From contig CAKUDJ010000023.1 of assembly GCA_934644855.1 (NCBI GenBank), forward strand, positions 1 to 9,249: DNA of 9,249 nucleotides, given 5' to 3'. This document shows, piece after piece, positions 1 through 6,449 of this stretch (position 1 is the first letter of the stretch; each line of letters opens with the position of its first letter). The translations under genes and the position numbers were made by a program. Source of the DNA: an uncultured Elusimicrobiales bacterium (GTDB lineage: Bacteria; Elusimicrobiota; Elusimicrobia; Elusimicrobiales; Elusimicrobiaceae). The notes under the pieces are model-generated. The model saw only the letters and a program-made list of their open reading frames with translations. It was not told the DNA's origin and made no database searches.

Positions 1-272
1 CGCGCAGGCTCCCCCGCATCCGGCGGCAACGGGCAACCTTTGTGCACCGCGCAAAAGCGGCACCGGCGGGTGCAAATATCGCCCAAAATCATTACGGTTG
101 CATCCCCGCAGTTGAAACATTCCCCGCGGTTGGGGCATTTAGCCTCTACACACACCGTGTGGAGCGCGCCCTTATCTAACGAATCTTGGGCGGACAGCGC
201 CGCCTGCTTGCGCAGGGCCGCTTTATTCTGGCCTACTATATCTTTTAACCATTGTGGTATTTGTGCCGTCAT
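1..272 (-). CDS. lipA: Lipoyl synthase LipA, N-terminal part (cut by window edge)
   Basis: Radical SAM enzyme that inserts two sulfurs into protein-bound octanoyl groups to make the lipoyl cofactor of 2-oxoacid dehydrogenases and the glycine cleavage system; cytosolic. Reading the minus strand from ATG at 272-270 gives about 90 residues before the window ends. Seen directly: the LipA-specific auxiliary cluster motif CX4CX5C at C41, C46 and C52 ([12 protein letters not shown]), followed by [13 protein letters not shown] with the radical SAM CX3CX2C at C67, C71 and C74. This double-cluster pattern is diagnostic for the family (usual length about 280-320 residues), so roughly two thirds of the gene lies outside. 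C55 is an additional cysteine just after the auxiliary motif. No clear Shine-Dalgarno precedes the ATG. The gene is divergent from the SpoIID-domain gene across 52 bp. Confidence 0.95.
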   Translation of the reverse strand, partial: MTAQIPQWLKDIVGQNKAALRKQAALSAQDSLDKGALHTVCVEAKCPNRGECFNCGDATVMILGDICTRRCRFCAVHKGCPLPPDAGEPA

Positions 273-324
273 ACTTTGCTAAAATGTAAATATAAGGATA
301 TGTAATATCTTACAAAATTTAGCT
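273..324. promoter_or_regulatory. AT-rich divergent promoter region, lipA / SpoIID-domain gene
   Basis: This 52-bp AT-rich spacer must carry both promoters unless transcription enters from elsewhere. On the minus strand TTGTAA and TATTTA, 17 nt apart, are a plausible -35/-10 pair for lipA. On the plus strand TAATAT (303-308) or CAAAAT (313-318) could serve as the -10 for the SpoIID-domain gene. An inverted repeat TGTAA-N4-TTACA lies at 301-314 and ATGTAA is repeated at 284-289 and 300-305; either could be an operator half-site, but this is inference. Neither gene has a recognisable Shine-Dalgarno here. Confidence 0.4.
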
Positions 325-2412
325 ATGAAGAAACACCTTTGCGCTATTCTTTTACTGGCTTTTACCGCGCTGCCAAACGGGAGCGGGCTTTTTGCCGCCC
401 CCACCGCGCCGGACATACAAAAACGCCTGCAACAAGCCGCCCAACTGTATTTTGATTATGACCTGACAGAAAGCCTGAAAAAGTATGTGGAACTCTCCAA
501 AGAAACGCAAAATAAAGATGCCTTCCTCAATGCGGCCTTTATTGCCATGGAACTGGGCCAACCGCGCCAAGCGGTGGATATTATGAACGCCGCCTATAAA
601 AAATATCCCAATGACCATGACGTGACGGAATTTATGGCCGAAGCGTATTTGGCCGACGGGCAATACGCAGCCGCGGAACACTTGCTTTCCCTACTGGTGG
701 AAAAGCGCGAACGCGCCGAATTTTTGCTGATTAATCTGGCCCGCGCCCAAATGGGCATGAAAGAATACAAATTAGCCAAATATAATTTAAGAACGGCCGT
801 ACGGGGCAAAAATCATTTGCCGCTTTCCAACTACTTATTGGGGTTGGTATACGAACAGGAAAAAAATTATAAAAACGCCGCCAAACATTTTGCCAAAGCA
901 GCCGAACTGGACCACCAATTTATTGAAGCCAAACAACATTATGCCATGGCCCTTGCCGCACAAGGCCAATATAACGAAGCCTACCGCCAATACCGTATGA
1001 TTTATTCCCTGGAAAAAAATTCCCCCGCCATTAACAACGCCATGGCGGAGCTGCGCCCCCACTTAACCCGCCCGGAAAAAGAATTGGAAGCTTTCAAAGA
1101 AATCAAAAAACATACTTTTGTACGCAAATTTTCCATTCCGGCAGGCACGCTTTTGGAAGTCCGCATAGGGCTAGGGACCCGCGCCAACGGCAAGCCCAGT
1201 ATCCGCAAATCCATTCATTTTTCCGTATCGCACAATTTTTCCGTAAAAGATTTATCCTCCGGCAAACGCTTGGCCCGCGGCAAAGCCAACACCCAATGGA
1301 CGGCCCTACTGCAAGACGGTCAAACGCGTTTACTGGCCCCCAACGGCAAAAAATATCCGTTCAAAAAAGGCCTGCGCATTACGCCGGACATCCTCGGCGG
1401 GGAAGACGCCCCCACCATTATTGTAAAAAGTTTAATGAGCGGCGCCGGTATGACATGGGCCAGCGTGGACGATAAAGAGTTCCGCGGGGATTTGGAAATT
1501 TTACACAACCCCACGTTAAGCACCCTGGTTCCCATAAACGTACTTACGTTGGAAGAATACTTACAGGGGGTTATTTCGTCTGAAATGCCGGTTTTGTTCC
1601 CCATTAATGCCTTGCGCGCACAAGCGGTGCTGGCCCGCACATACGCCCTTAAACACATGGGCAAACACCGCCATTACGGCTATGATTTGTGCGATACCCA
1701 AAACTGCCAAGTATATAAAGGCGTAAGCGGAGAGAGTGAGCGCGGCAACGCATCCGTGGAATCCACCGCCGGGGAAACCATGCGATACAAAAACGCCCCC
1801 ATAGAAAGCGTATTTTCGGCCAACTGCGGCGGCATTACCCAAAGCGCTAAAGAGGCCGGCTGGTACGAAACGCCTTATCTGCACCCGGTTTCCGACTATA
1901 AAGATTTCAATTTTGATACGTTGCAGCCTTACCAGTTTAAGGACCTTTTGCAACACGCGCACGACGCATACAGCCGCTACGATAAACACGTCAGCCTGGC
2001 CGCCTACCGTTGGGCGCGCGTAGTGGAAGAAGAAGAACTGCGCCAAGTTATCCGCCGCAAGAAAAAAGATATTGGCCGCATTACCGCCATTATCCCCCTG
2101 CACCGCGGCAAAAGCGGCTACGCAAGCCGCGTACAGGTAAAAGGCAGCAAAGGCAGCGTTATCCTGAATAAAGAAAACGTCATCCGTAATAATTTAAGCC
2201 TGGGGATGCTGCGCAGCAGTTATTTTATCGTGCAGCCCAATTATGAAAATAAAGAACTGAAAAACTTTATTTTTTACGGCGGCGGTTGGGGCCATGGGGT
2301 GGGTTTCTGCCAAACCGGGGCCGCCGGACGCGCCGAAGCGGGCCAACTTTATACGGATATTCTAAAGCATTATTTCCCGCAAGCGGAATTAAAAAAATCC
2401 ATCCAAGAATAG
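325..2412 (+). CDS. Secreted TPR + SpoIID/LytB-domain protein (putative peptidoglycan lytic enzyme)
   Basis: A 695-residue protein. Residues 1-24 form a signal peptide (KK, then a hydrophobic core, then LFAA), so it should act in the envelope. Residues about 32-240 are helical TPR-like repeats with typical A/G/Y spacing, probably a protein-binding scaffold. Residues about 265-395 look beta-rich, and about 400-690 are the SpoIID/LytB domain. Seen: EYLQGVISSEMP, with E420 at the position of the essential glutamate of Bacillus SpoIID; the NALRAQAVLARTYA segment (428-441); H450, C456 and C461, matching three of the four zinc ligands I recall for clostridial SpoIID, with N460 where the second His is expected; SANCGG (498-503); and the C-terminal GGWGHGVG (653-660). 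SpoIID is a lytic transglycosylase acting on glycan strands lacking stem peptides; LytB is an amidase enhancer. A sporulation role is not implied, since the domain is widespread in non-sporulating bacteria. The start is fixed by the signal peptide; no Shine-Dalgarno is visible. Confidence 0.9.
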   Translation: MKKHLCAILLLAFTALPNGSGLFAAPTAPDIQKRLQQAAQLYFDYDLTESLKKYVELSKETQNKDAFLNAAFIAMELGQPRQAVDIMNAAYKKYPNDHDVTEFMAEAYLADGQYAAAEHLLSLLVEKRERAEFLLINLARAQMGMKEYKLAKYNLRTAVRGKNHLPLSNYLLGLVYEQEKNYKNAAKHFAKAAELDHQFIEAKQHYAMALAAQGQYNEAYRQYRMIYSLEKNSPAINNAMAELRPHLTRPEKELEAFKEIKKHTFVRKFSIPAGTLLEVRIGLGTRANGKPSIRKSIHFSVSHNFSVKDLSSGKRLARGKANTQWTALLQDGQTRLLAPNGKKYPFKKGLRITPDILGGEDAPTIIVKSLMSGAGMTWASVDDKEFRGDLEILHNPTLSTLVPINVLTLEEYLQGVISSEMPVLFPINALRAQAVLARTYALKHMGKHRHYGYDLCDTQNCQVYKGVSGESERGNASVESTAGETMRYKNAPIESVFSANCGGITQSAKEAGWYETPYLHPVSDYKDFNFDTLQPYQFKDLLQHAHDAYSRYDKHVSLAAYRWARVVEEEELRQVIRRKKKDIGRITAIIPLHRGKSGYASRVQVKGSKGSVILNKENVIRNNLSLGMLRSSYFIVQPNYENKELKNFIFYGGGWGHGVGFCQTGAAGRAEAGQLYTDILKHYFPQAELKKSIQE

Positions 2413-2510
2413 CGTTGCGGGCCGTTGCACGCCGCCCGCGGCTTATATTGCGGCAAGCGTGGGCCGAGGGGCGCGGCTTATGCGCCTTAAACCGCCGCCG
2501 CCCGGTATAC

Positions 2511-2540
2511 ATAAAAAACCCCGGGAGTCACCCGGGGGAG
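2511..2540 (-). terminator. Intrinsic terminator for the Sel1-repeat gene
   Basis: A perfect 7-bp GC stem, CCCCGGG (2519-2525) pairing with CCCGGGG (2531-2537), has a 5-nt loop. Read on the minus strand it is followed at once by TTTTTTAT, the classic intrinsic terminator form, about 20 nt after the stop codon of the minus-strand gene. On the plus strand the hairpin is followed by an A-rich run, so it should not be an efficient terminator for the incoming SpoIID-domain transcript. Confidence 0.85.
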
Positions 2541-2560
2541 AAAAAATCAAAAAATAATTT

Positions 2561-3004
2561 TTATGTATTGGGGTGCAGTTCCCGCCTTAACGCAATAATG
2601 CGCGATTCCAAAAACAAATGACCGTCTTGCGATAGCGGCGATTGGGCCCCTAAAGAAGTATCCGCCGTTAAAGCGCGTTCGTACCATTTTAAGGCCGCGT
2701 GCAAATCTTGGGGGGTGCCGTCGCCGTGTTCGTACATTTCCCCCACTTGCAGTAAAACACCGGGGTCTTGCGTGTTTTGCGCTACCGCCAAGGCCCACTT
2801 AAAAGCCAACGCGTGGCAACGGGAGGATTTTTCCTCGTAATACAGCATTAATAATTTATAGGCGGCTTCTTCGTCCCCGGCCTGAGCCTCTTGCTCCCAC
2901 CGGGCCCATTGGGCTTGCTTGTGTGCGGGAGAGTGGCATTTAAGCCAAAACCCAACCGCCATTCCCAAAGCTGCTACCGCTAATACAATTAACCAAGTTG
3001 TCAT
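2561..3004 (-). CDS. Small membrane-anchored Sel1-like repeat protein
   Basis: A 147-residue protein. Residues 3-20 form one hydrophobic segment (uncleaved anchor or signal), then an Ala/Gln/Glu-rich helical region. A recognisable Sel1-like repeat lies at about 84-112 (LQVGEMYEHGDGTPQDLHAALKWYERA), with a more degenerate repeat at about 40-75 (AGDEEAAYKLLMLYYEE). Sel1-like repeats are TPR-related helical pairs that act as protein-interaction scaffolds; the partner and pathway cannot be read from sequence. The start at 3004 is supported by GGAGG six nt upstream and a promoter-like pair farther up. It ends at its own intrinsic terminator and is monocistronic, divergent from the radical SAM gene. 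The last 25 residues carry no recognisable repeat. Function unknown. Confidence 0.85.
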   Translation of the reverse strand: MTTWLIVLAVAALGMAVGFWLKCHSPAHKQAQWARWEQEAQAGDEEAAYKLLMLYYEEKSSRCHALAFKWALAVAQNTQDPGVLLQVGEMYEHGDGTPQDLHAALKWYERALTADTSLGAQSPLSQDGHLFLESRIIALRRELHPNT

Positions 3005-3010
3005 AAAAAT

Positions 3011-3015
3011 CCTCC
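3011..3015 (-). promoter_or_regulatory. Shine-Dalgarno GGAGG of the Sel1-repeat gene
   Basis: On the minus strand GGAGG lies six nt before the ATG at 3004, a canonical ribosome binding site. It fixes the start and contrasts with several neighbours that lack one. Confidence 0.85.
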
Positions 3016-3024
3016 GTTAGTTCC

Positions 3025-3053
3025 ATTGTAATAAAAACTGCCCGGCAGTACAA
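3025..3053 (-). promoter_or_regulatory. Candidate sigma70-type promoter of the Sel1-repeat gene
   Basis: On the minus strand TTGTAC (3053-3048) and TACAAT (3030-3025) are separated by exactly 17 nt. The -10 matches TATAAT at five of six positions and the -35 is weak. Predicted initiation leaves a leader of about 14 nt containing the Shine-Dalgarno. Confidence 0.55.
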
Positions 3054-3076
3054 GGGGCCGCTCTTACCCCATTATT

Positions 3077-3094
3077 TGCTATACTTGCAAGTAT
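3077..3094 (+). promoter_or_regulatory. Extended -10 promoter and 14-bp palindrome at the radical SAM gene start
   Basis: TG-C-TATACT (3077-3085) is an extended -10 element; no good -35 is visible 17 nt upstream. Initiation seven nt downstream would fall at 3092, one base before the ATG at 3093, so the mRNA would be essentially leaderless, and no Shine-Dalgarno is present. The perfect palindrome ATACTTGCAAGTAT (3081-3094) covers the -10, the predicted start point and the first bases of the start codon, a position where a bound repressor would block initiation. An operator role is inference. Confidence 0.45.
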
Positions 3095-3914
3095 GAAATT
3101 GGGCGAAGTACACATAAAGACCTATTTATCCAAATCCAAAATACCGGGTATTGCCTATTCCATTAACCCGTATGTGGGCTGCCCCCACCAATGCGTATAT
3201 TGCTATGCGGAATATATGAAAAAATTTACCGCCCATACGGAGCCCTGGGGCACTTTTTTGGATGTTCGCCGCTGCCAGGCGCCTTTGCACCCGTACCAAA
3301 TTTACCATACGCAGGTTATGTTAAGCTCGGTGACGGACGCGTACAATCCCTACGAAAAAGACTTTCAAATGACCCGCAAAATTATGGAGCAGTTGGTCTT
3401 TTGCCAAGCCCATGTGCAAGTGCTGACCAAATCCCCGCTGATTGTGCGGGATATAGATTTGTTCAAAAAGTTGCCGTCTTTTGAGGGGGCGCTTTCGTTT
3501 TCGTCGGCGGACGACTCGTTCCGCCAATTAGCCGAGCCCGGCGCGGGGAGCGTGGAAGAAAAAATCAGTGCCCTAAAAACCTTGCACGAAAACGGCCTAA
3601 AAACCGCTGTGGTAATCGCGCCGATTTTCCCGCAAATTACAAATTGGAAAGAAATTATCCGCCTGACCCGCCCGTATACGGACCGTTATATTTTTGACGC
3701 GCTTAACCTGCGCCCTTTGTATCAAAAAAAGGTACTGGGGTTTATTATGCGCTATTATACGGATAAACTGCCCCTGTACCTTTCTATTTACGAAGATAAA
3801 AACCCGGCCTACTGGCAACAAACCCAACAGGAAATTAACGCTTTTTGCCGCGCAAACGGCATTCCCGCCCAGGCGGATTTCCGCCATGTTTTTAAGCCGT
3901 CCGTCAATGTATAA
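3093..3914 (+). CDS. Radical SAM protein, spore photoproduct lyase-like (COG1533/Rv2578c type)
   Basis: A 273-residue cytosolic protein. Near the N-terminus NPYVGCPHQCVYCYA (25-39) contains the CX3CX2C motif at C30, C34 and C37, which holds the SAM-cleaving 4Fe-4S cluster. The surrounding pattern (SINPYxGCxHxCxYCYA, then a VMLSSVTDAYNPYEK segment and a VLTKSPLIVRDIDLF segment) matches the SPL-related radical SAM group often annotated as 'SPL family radical SAM protein'. True spore photoproduct lyase repairs the spore thymine dimer using a fourth conserved cysteine. These shorter relatives are widespread in non-sporulators and their substrate is mostly unknown, so a DNA-repair role should not be assumed. 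No Shine-Dalgarno; the start follows an extended -10 almost directly. The stop at 3912-3914 faces the permease stop with only 2 nt between. Confidence 0.88.
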   Translation: MKLGEVHIKTYLSKSKIPGIAYSINPYVGCPHQCVYCYAEYMKKFTAHTEPWGTFLDVRRCQAPLHPYQIYHTQVMLSSVTDAYNPYEKDFQMTRKIMEQLVFCQAHVQVLTKSPLIVRDIDLFKKLPSFEGALSFSSADDSFRQLAEPGAGSVEEKISALKTLHENGLKTAVVIAPIFPQITNWKEIIRLTRPYTDRYIFDALNLRPLYQKKVLGFIMRYYTDKLPLYLSIYEDKNPAYWQQTQQEINAFCRANGIPAQADFRHVFKPSVNV

Positions 3915-3916
3915 AA

Positions 3917-5347
3917 CTATTCGGCGGGGTCGTCAAACCCCAGTTTCCACGCGGTAAAAAATCCCACCAAAACCGCTATCAAAAAACCCACCGCATAACA
4001 AACCACGCTATGCAAGTTGGAAAGCGCCAGCAATAAAACCACGCCGGACACCCCAAACGCAATGGCAGACGTGACTTGCAAAACGGCCACCACCGCCCCG
4101 CCGGCCGCGGCCCCAATGCACGCCGCAATAAACGGCTTAAAAAGCGGCAGGGTGACCCCGTAAATCAGCGGTTCCCCAATGCCCAGTAAACCCACCGGAA
4201 GCGCGTTTTTGGCAACGGTTTTCAAGCGGGGATTTTTGGTTTTTAACAAGACGGCCAATCCGGCCCCCACTTGCCCCGCCCCGGCCATACACAGTACCGG
4301 GAAAAGCGGATTATTGCCCAGCGTATCCAGTAATTGCTGATGGAGCGGAATTAAGCTTTGGTGTATACCTAACATTACTAACGGCAAAAATCCGCCGCCA
4401 AGTAGCGCCCCGGAAACCGCACCGCCGTGCTGCAACGCCTGTTGGGTCCACACGGCCAGTTTGTCCGAAAGCCACCCCGCCGCCGGCTGAATCAGCACCA
4501 GGGAAAAAATCCCCACCGATAAAATCGTCAGCGTGGGCGTTAAAAACATTTCCGCACTGCCTTTAATCCATTTGCGCAAGGCTTTTTCCACCTGTGCGCC
4601 CACCCAACAAACGGCCAGTACGGCAATCACGCCCCCTTTGCCGGGCACTAAAGCCATTCCAAAAAGCGTAATGTTTGCCAGCGCGGGCACATTGAGTACC
4701 CCGGCCAAGGCCGCGCCCAAGGCCGCCGTTGCGCCAAATTCCCGTGCGGCATTATACCCCACAATGGCGTTTAGGTAAAAAAAGATACCGCTGCCCAATA
4801 CATTCAGTAGTCCGCACGCGTTGGGGCAATCCGCCCAAACGGTTTTGGATAAAATGTTGCCAATCCCCAACAAAAGCCCACAGCCGATATAGGCCGGAAT
4901 TAACGGCACAAAAATATTGCCGATTTTGGCGCAAAGCGCGCTCAAGCGGCTAGAATATTTACGGCGGACTTGCGCTTTGGTTTGCCGGAGTGCGTCCGGC
5001 GCGGTGGGGGCAACCTCTGCTTGCGGGGCCGGATGAACCGCGTTGGGAGCGGGCAAAACGCCCTCTTTTTGGGGTGTTTCCCCCAAAGCGGGGTATGGGT
5101 GGCGGCTTAAAAAATAAGCGGCGGCTCTGCCCGCTTTAGCCGGCCCCAATACCAACTGGTGTTGACCCTCCGCCCGCACATACCCCAGTACGCCGGGGAT
5201 TTGCTTAAAATCGGCGGGATTTAATCCGTCTTCACAGCGCAAGGTAAAGCGCAGGCGCGTCATGCACGCCCCCAAAGAGGAGATGTTTTCTTCCCCTCCG
5301 GCTACGCGCACGACGGATTCATACAAAGCGGAAAAATCGTCACTCAT
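3917..5347 (-). CDS. PTS sugar permease EIIBC, glucose superfamily (MurNAc/MurP-like)
   Basis: A 476-residue inner-membrane transporter that imports a sugar while phosphorylating it. Residues 1-80 are the EIIB domain: GGEENISSLGACMTRLRF carries the phospho-accepting C28 followed by T30-R31-L32-R33, and QLVLGPAKAGRAA (64-76) closes the domain. A Pro/Ala-rich linker (about 84-122) leads to the EIIC domain (about 135-468) with some ten hydrophobic segments. Its signatures are GIHQSLIPLHQQL (327-339), MAGAGQVGAG (354-363) and GIGEPLIYGVTLPLFKPF (389-406). The 'ACMTRLR' and 'LGPAKAGRAA' wording and the MAGAGQVGA segment resemble the N-acetylmuramic acid permease MurP as I recall it; sucrose or trehalose permeases are alternatives. 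No EIIA domain is fused, so a separate EIIA must supply phosphate. Its ATG lies inside the end of the carbonic anhydrase gene, with GGAG eight nt upstream, implying translational coupling. No MurQ etherase or regulator lies in the window. Confidence 0.88.
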   Translation of the reverse strand: MSDDFSALYESVVRVAGGEENISSLGACMTRLRFTLRCEDGLNPADFKQIPGVLGYVRAEGQHQLVLGPAKAGRAAAYFLSRHPYPALGETPQKEGVLPAPNAVHPAPQAEVAPTAPDALRQTKAQVRRKYSSRLSALCAKIGNIFVPLIPAYIGCGLLLGIGNILSKTVWADCPNACGLLNVLGSGIFFYLNAIVGYNAAREFGATAALGAALAGVLNVPALANITLFGMALVPGKGGVIAVLAVCWVGAQVEKALRKWIKGSAEMFLTPTLTILSVGIFSLVLIQPAAGWLSDKLAVWTQQALQHGGAVSGALLGGGFLPLVMLGIHQSLIPLHQQLLDTLGNNPLFPVLCMAGAGQVGAGLAVLLKTKNPRLKTVAKNALPVGLLGIGEPLIYGVTLPLFKPFIAACIGAAAGGAVVAVLQVTSAIAFGVSGVVLLLALSNLHSVVCYAVGFLIAVLVGFFTAWKLGFDDPAE

Positions 5348-5960
5348 GTTCCGGCTCCGTTTCCACCGTATACCACGCCAATGCGTTTTTATCGTAGCGT
5401 TCCAAACGGCCGTTATCTATGCGGAAAAAGAGCCCCTCTAAATTCAGGCGTTTTTCCCGCACCGCCGCCGCCACAAACGGGATTTCCGCCAAGTGGCCCA
5501 ACTGGTCCAGCACGTTATTTTTGACGGCCTCATCCAATGTGGCCCCGCGGTAAGACGTATGGCTGCGCTCCAACCACGCGCTTATTTCCTGCGGTAAATC
5601 TTCCAGATGTTTTAATTTTTGCACGGCGTTGCAATCACTATGGCCCAAAATAACAATGTTCTGCACTTTAAGCGCGTCCACCGCAAAACGCAGAGAGGCC
5701 ACCATAGATTCATCCCGCTTGCACACTTGGTTGAGCATATTGCGGTGTACGCAGACGTGGCCGTCGTGCGTGTTAAAAATGGCTTCCGGGCACACGCGGC
5801 TATCAAAACAACTGATAATCATGGAATGCGGGTTTTGGGAACAGGCCACTTGCTCGGCATGGATAGCGCAAAACCCCTTGCGCGCGGGGTTGCCGTTAAA
5901 AAAATCGCGGTAGCCGTCCAACAGGCGGCGCATACCGTTGTTAGGGAGATTATTTTTCAT
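5340..5960 (-). CDS. Beta-class carbonic anhydrase
   Basis: A 206-residue cytosolic zinc enzyme interconverting CO2 and bicarbonate. Seen: ISCFDSR (49-55) with zinc ligand C51 and the D53-R55 dyad, and GHSDCNAV (106-113) with ligands H107 and C110. HRNMLNQV (72-79) corresponds to the family RNxxN segment but differs from the common 'vRNAGN'. Length is normal for bacterial beta-CAs (about 200-220), with no signal peptide. The last codons overlap the permease start by 8 nt (ATGAGTGA), so the two form an operon with carbonic anhydrase first. That pairing is unusual; carboxylation reactions would be a generic reason to need bicarbonate, but a link to sugar uptake is not evident. The start at 5960 is the only good ATG before the conserved region and sits six nt after a TAAAAT -10-like hexamer, with no Shine-Dalgarno. 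Confidence 0.92.
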   Translation of the reverse strand: MKNNLPNNGMRRLLDGYRDFFNGNPARKGFCAIHAEQVACSQNPHSMIISCFDSRVCPEAIFNTHDGHVCVHRNMLNQVCKRDESMVASLRFAVDALKVQNIVILGHSDCNAVQKLKHLEDLPQEISAWLERSHTSYRGATLDEAVKNNVLDQLGHLAEIPFVAAAVREKRLNLEGLFFRIDNGRLERYDKNALAWYTVETEPEHE

Positions 5961-5972
5961 AGCTATATTTTA
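5961..5972 (-). promoter_or_regulatory. -10-like element placed for a leaderless carbonic anhydrase operon
   Basis: On the minus strand TAAAAT (5972-5967) is followed by six nt (ATAGCT) and then the ATG, which puts the expected +1 on the A of the start codon. No convincing -35 is found at 17 nt; TTGCGC lies 19 nt upstream. AAAAT-A/T-TAGCTATG is also seen at the SpoIID-domain gene start (314-327). Confidence 0.4.
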
Positions 5973-6003
5973 ACAATTTAACTGCCCGCCCGCGCAAGTA
6001 TAA

Positions 6004-6084
6004 GGGGCAGTGCCCCAAACCCGCCTTACTTTTTTCATTGCAAAAAAGACCCTGCGGGCCGCTTTTGCAAAAAGCTAGCACCCC
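6004..6084 (+). repeat. Palindromic repeat module A
   Basis: It begins with GGGGCAGTGCCCC (6004-6016), a compact hairpin. Next is CTTTTTT-CATTGC-AAAAAAG (6029-6048), a 7-bp stem with loop CATTGC, then GCTTTT-GCA-AAAAGC (6061-6075), and it ends in GCTAGCACCCC. Module B (6145-6212) has the same order of parts in the same orientation, including the identical CATTGC loop and GCTAGC end. CCTGCGG (6051-6057) and CCGCAGG (6095-6101) form a further 7-bp inverted repeat around the 3' part. Confidence 0.65.
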
Positions 6085-6144
6085 GAGCCGCCGTCCGCAG
6101 GACAAATTTATTTTTATCCGGGCATTTTACAACCTTTTTTATCA

Positions 6145-6212
6145 GGGGTTGCACCCCTTACCTGCCCTTCTTTTTCTCATTGCAGAAAAAGAAGGCAAAA
6201 AGGCTAGCCCCC
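6145..6212 (+). repeat. Palindromic repeat module B
   Basis: A diverged direct copy of module A about 140 bp downstream. GGGGTTGCACCCC (6145-6157) is followed by a perfect 12-bp stem CCTTCTTTTTCT (6166-6177) pairing with AGAAAAAGAAGG (6184-6195) around the same CATTGC loop. It ends with GGCAAAAAGGCTAGCCCCC. The stems differ in sequence between A and B but stay paired, which suggests the structure is kept. Confidence 0.65.
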
Positions 6213-6330
6213 TGGGAACCTATAAAACCTATTTTGAGCCGGGCGTTTTACAACTCCCTACGGTCAAACAAATAAAACGCCTTTATAATTCCGTTCAAAA
6301 TAGGTTTTATAAGCAGGTTCTAAAGGGGGC
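6207..6330 (-). repeat. Repeat module C: 124-bp near-palindrome, second copy at window end
   Basis: The outer ends GCCCCC (6207-6212) and GGGGGC (6325-6330) pair. AACC (6217-6220) pairs with GGTT (6316-6319). Next comes a perfect 17-bp inverted repeat, TATAAAACCTATTTTGA (6221-6237) against its complement at 6295-6311. Inside that, GGCGTTTTA (6242-6250) pairs with TAAAACGCC (6273-6281), leaving a 22-nt loop. The half 6243-6330, read on the minus strand, is nearly identical to 9163-9249. It has no coding capacity, so it is best described as a MITE- or REP-like element. Minus is assigned only so that the other copy is plus. Confidence 0.8.
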
Positions 6331-6372
6331 GTTGAACGGCAACGGCACGGAAAAAGACAAAAGCAAACGACA

Positions 6373-6415
6373 ACGGCAAAAGCAAAGCGGGAAACGGTGC
6401 TTTGTTTTTTGCCGT
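6373..6415. repeat. Hairpin with 15 paired bases
   Basis: ACGGCAAAA (6373-6381) pairs with TTTTGCCGT (6407-6415), and CAAAGC (6383-6388) with GCTTTG (6399-6404). A 1x2 internal loop separates the stems and the apical loop is 10 nt. The stem is not followed by a T run on either strand, so it is not a standard terminator. Confidence 0.6.
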
Positions 6416-6449
6416 GCAGAGCAGAACAAGAGTAATTGCTTGTAGCATG

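Noticed and set aside
40..282. Plus-strand frame of 80 codons opposite lipA
   Set aside because: The minus strand encodes unmistakable LipA motifs over the same bases.
1561..2103. 180-codon antisense frame inside the SpoIID-domain gene
   Set aside because: A shadow of a well-supported gene, caused by its codon use; no own start signals or family resemblance.
2470..2486. GGCGC-N7-GCGCC hairpin after the SpoIID-domain gene, considered as its terminator
   Set aside because: The stem is only 5 bp and is followed by TTAAACC, not a T run.
6038..6445. Open frame of 135 codons in the repeat block
   Set aside because: It runs through modules A, B, C and the hairpin, its composition follows the palindromes, it has no Shine-Dalgarno, and its residues resemble no protein family.
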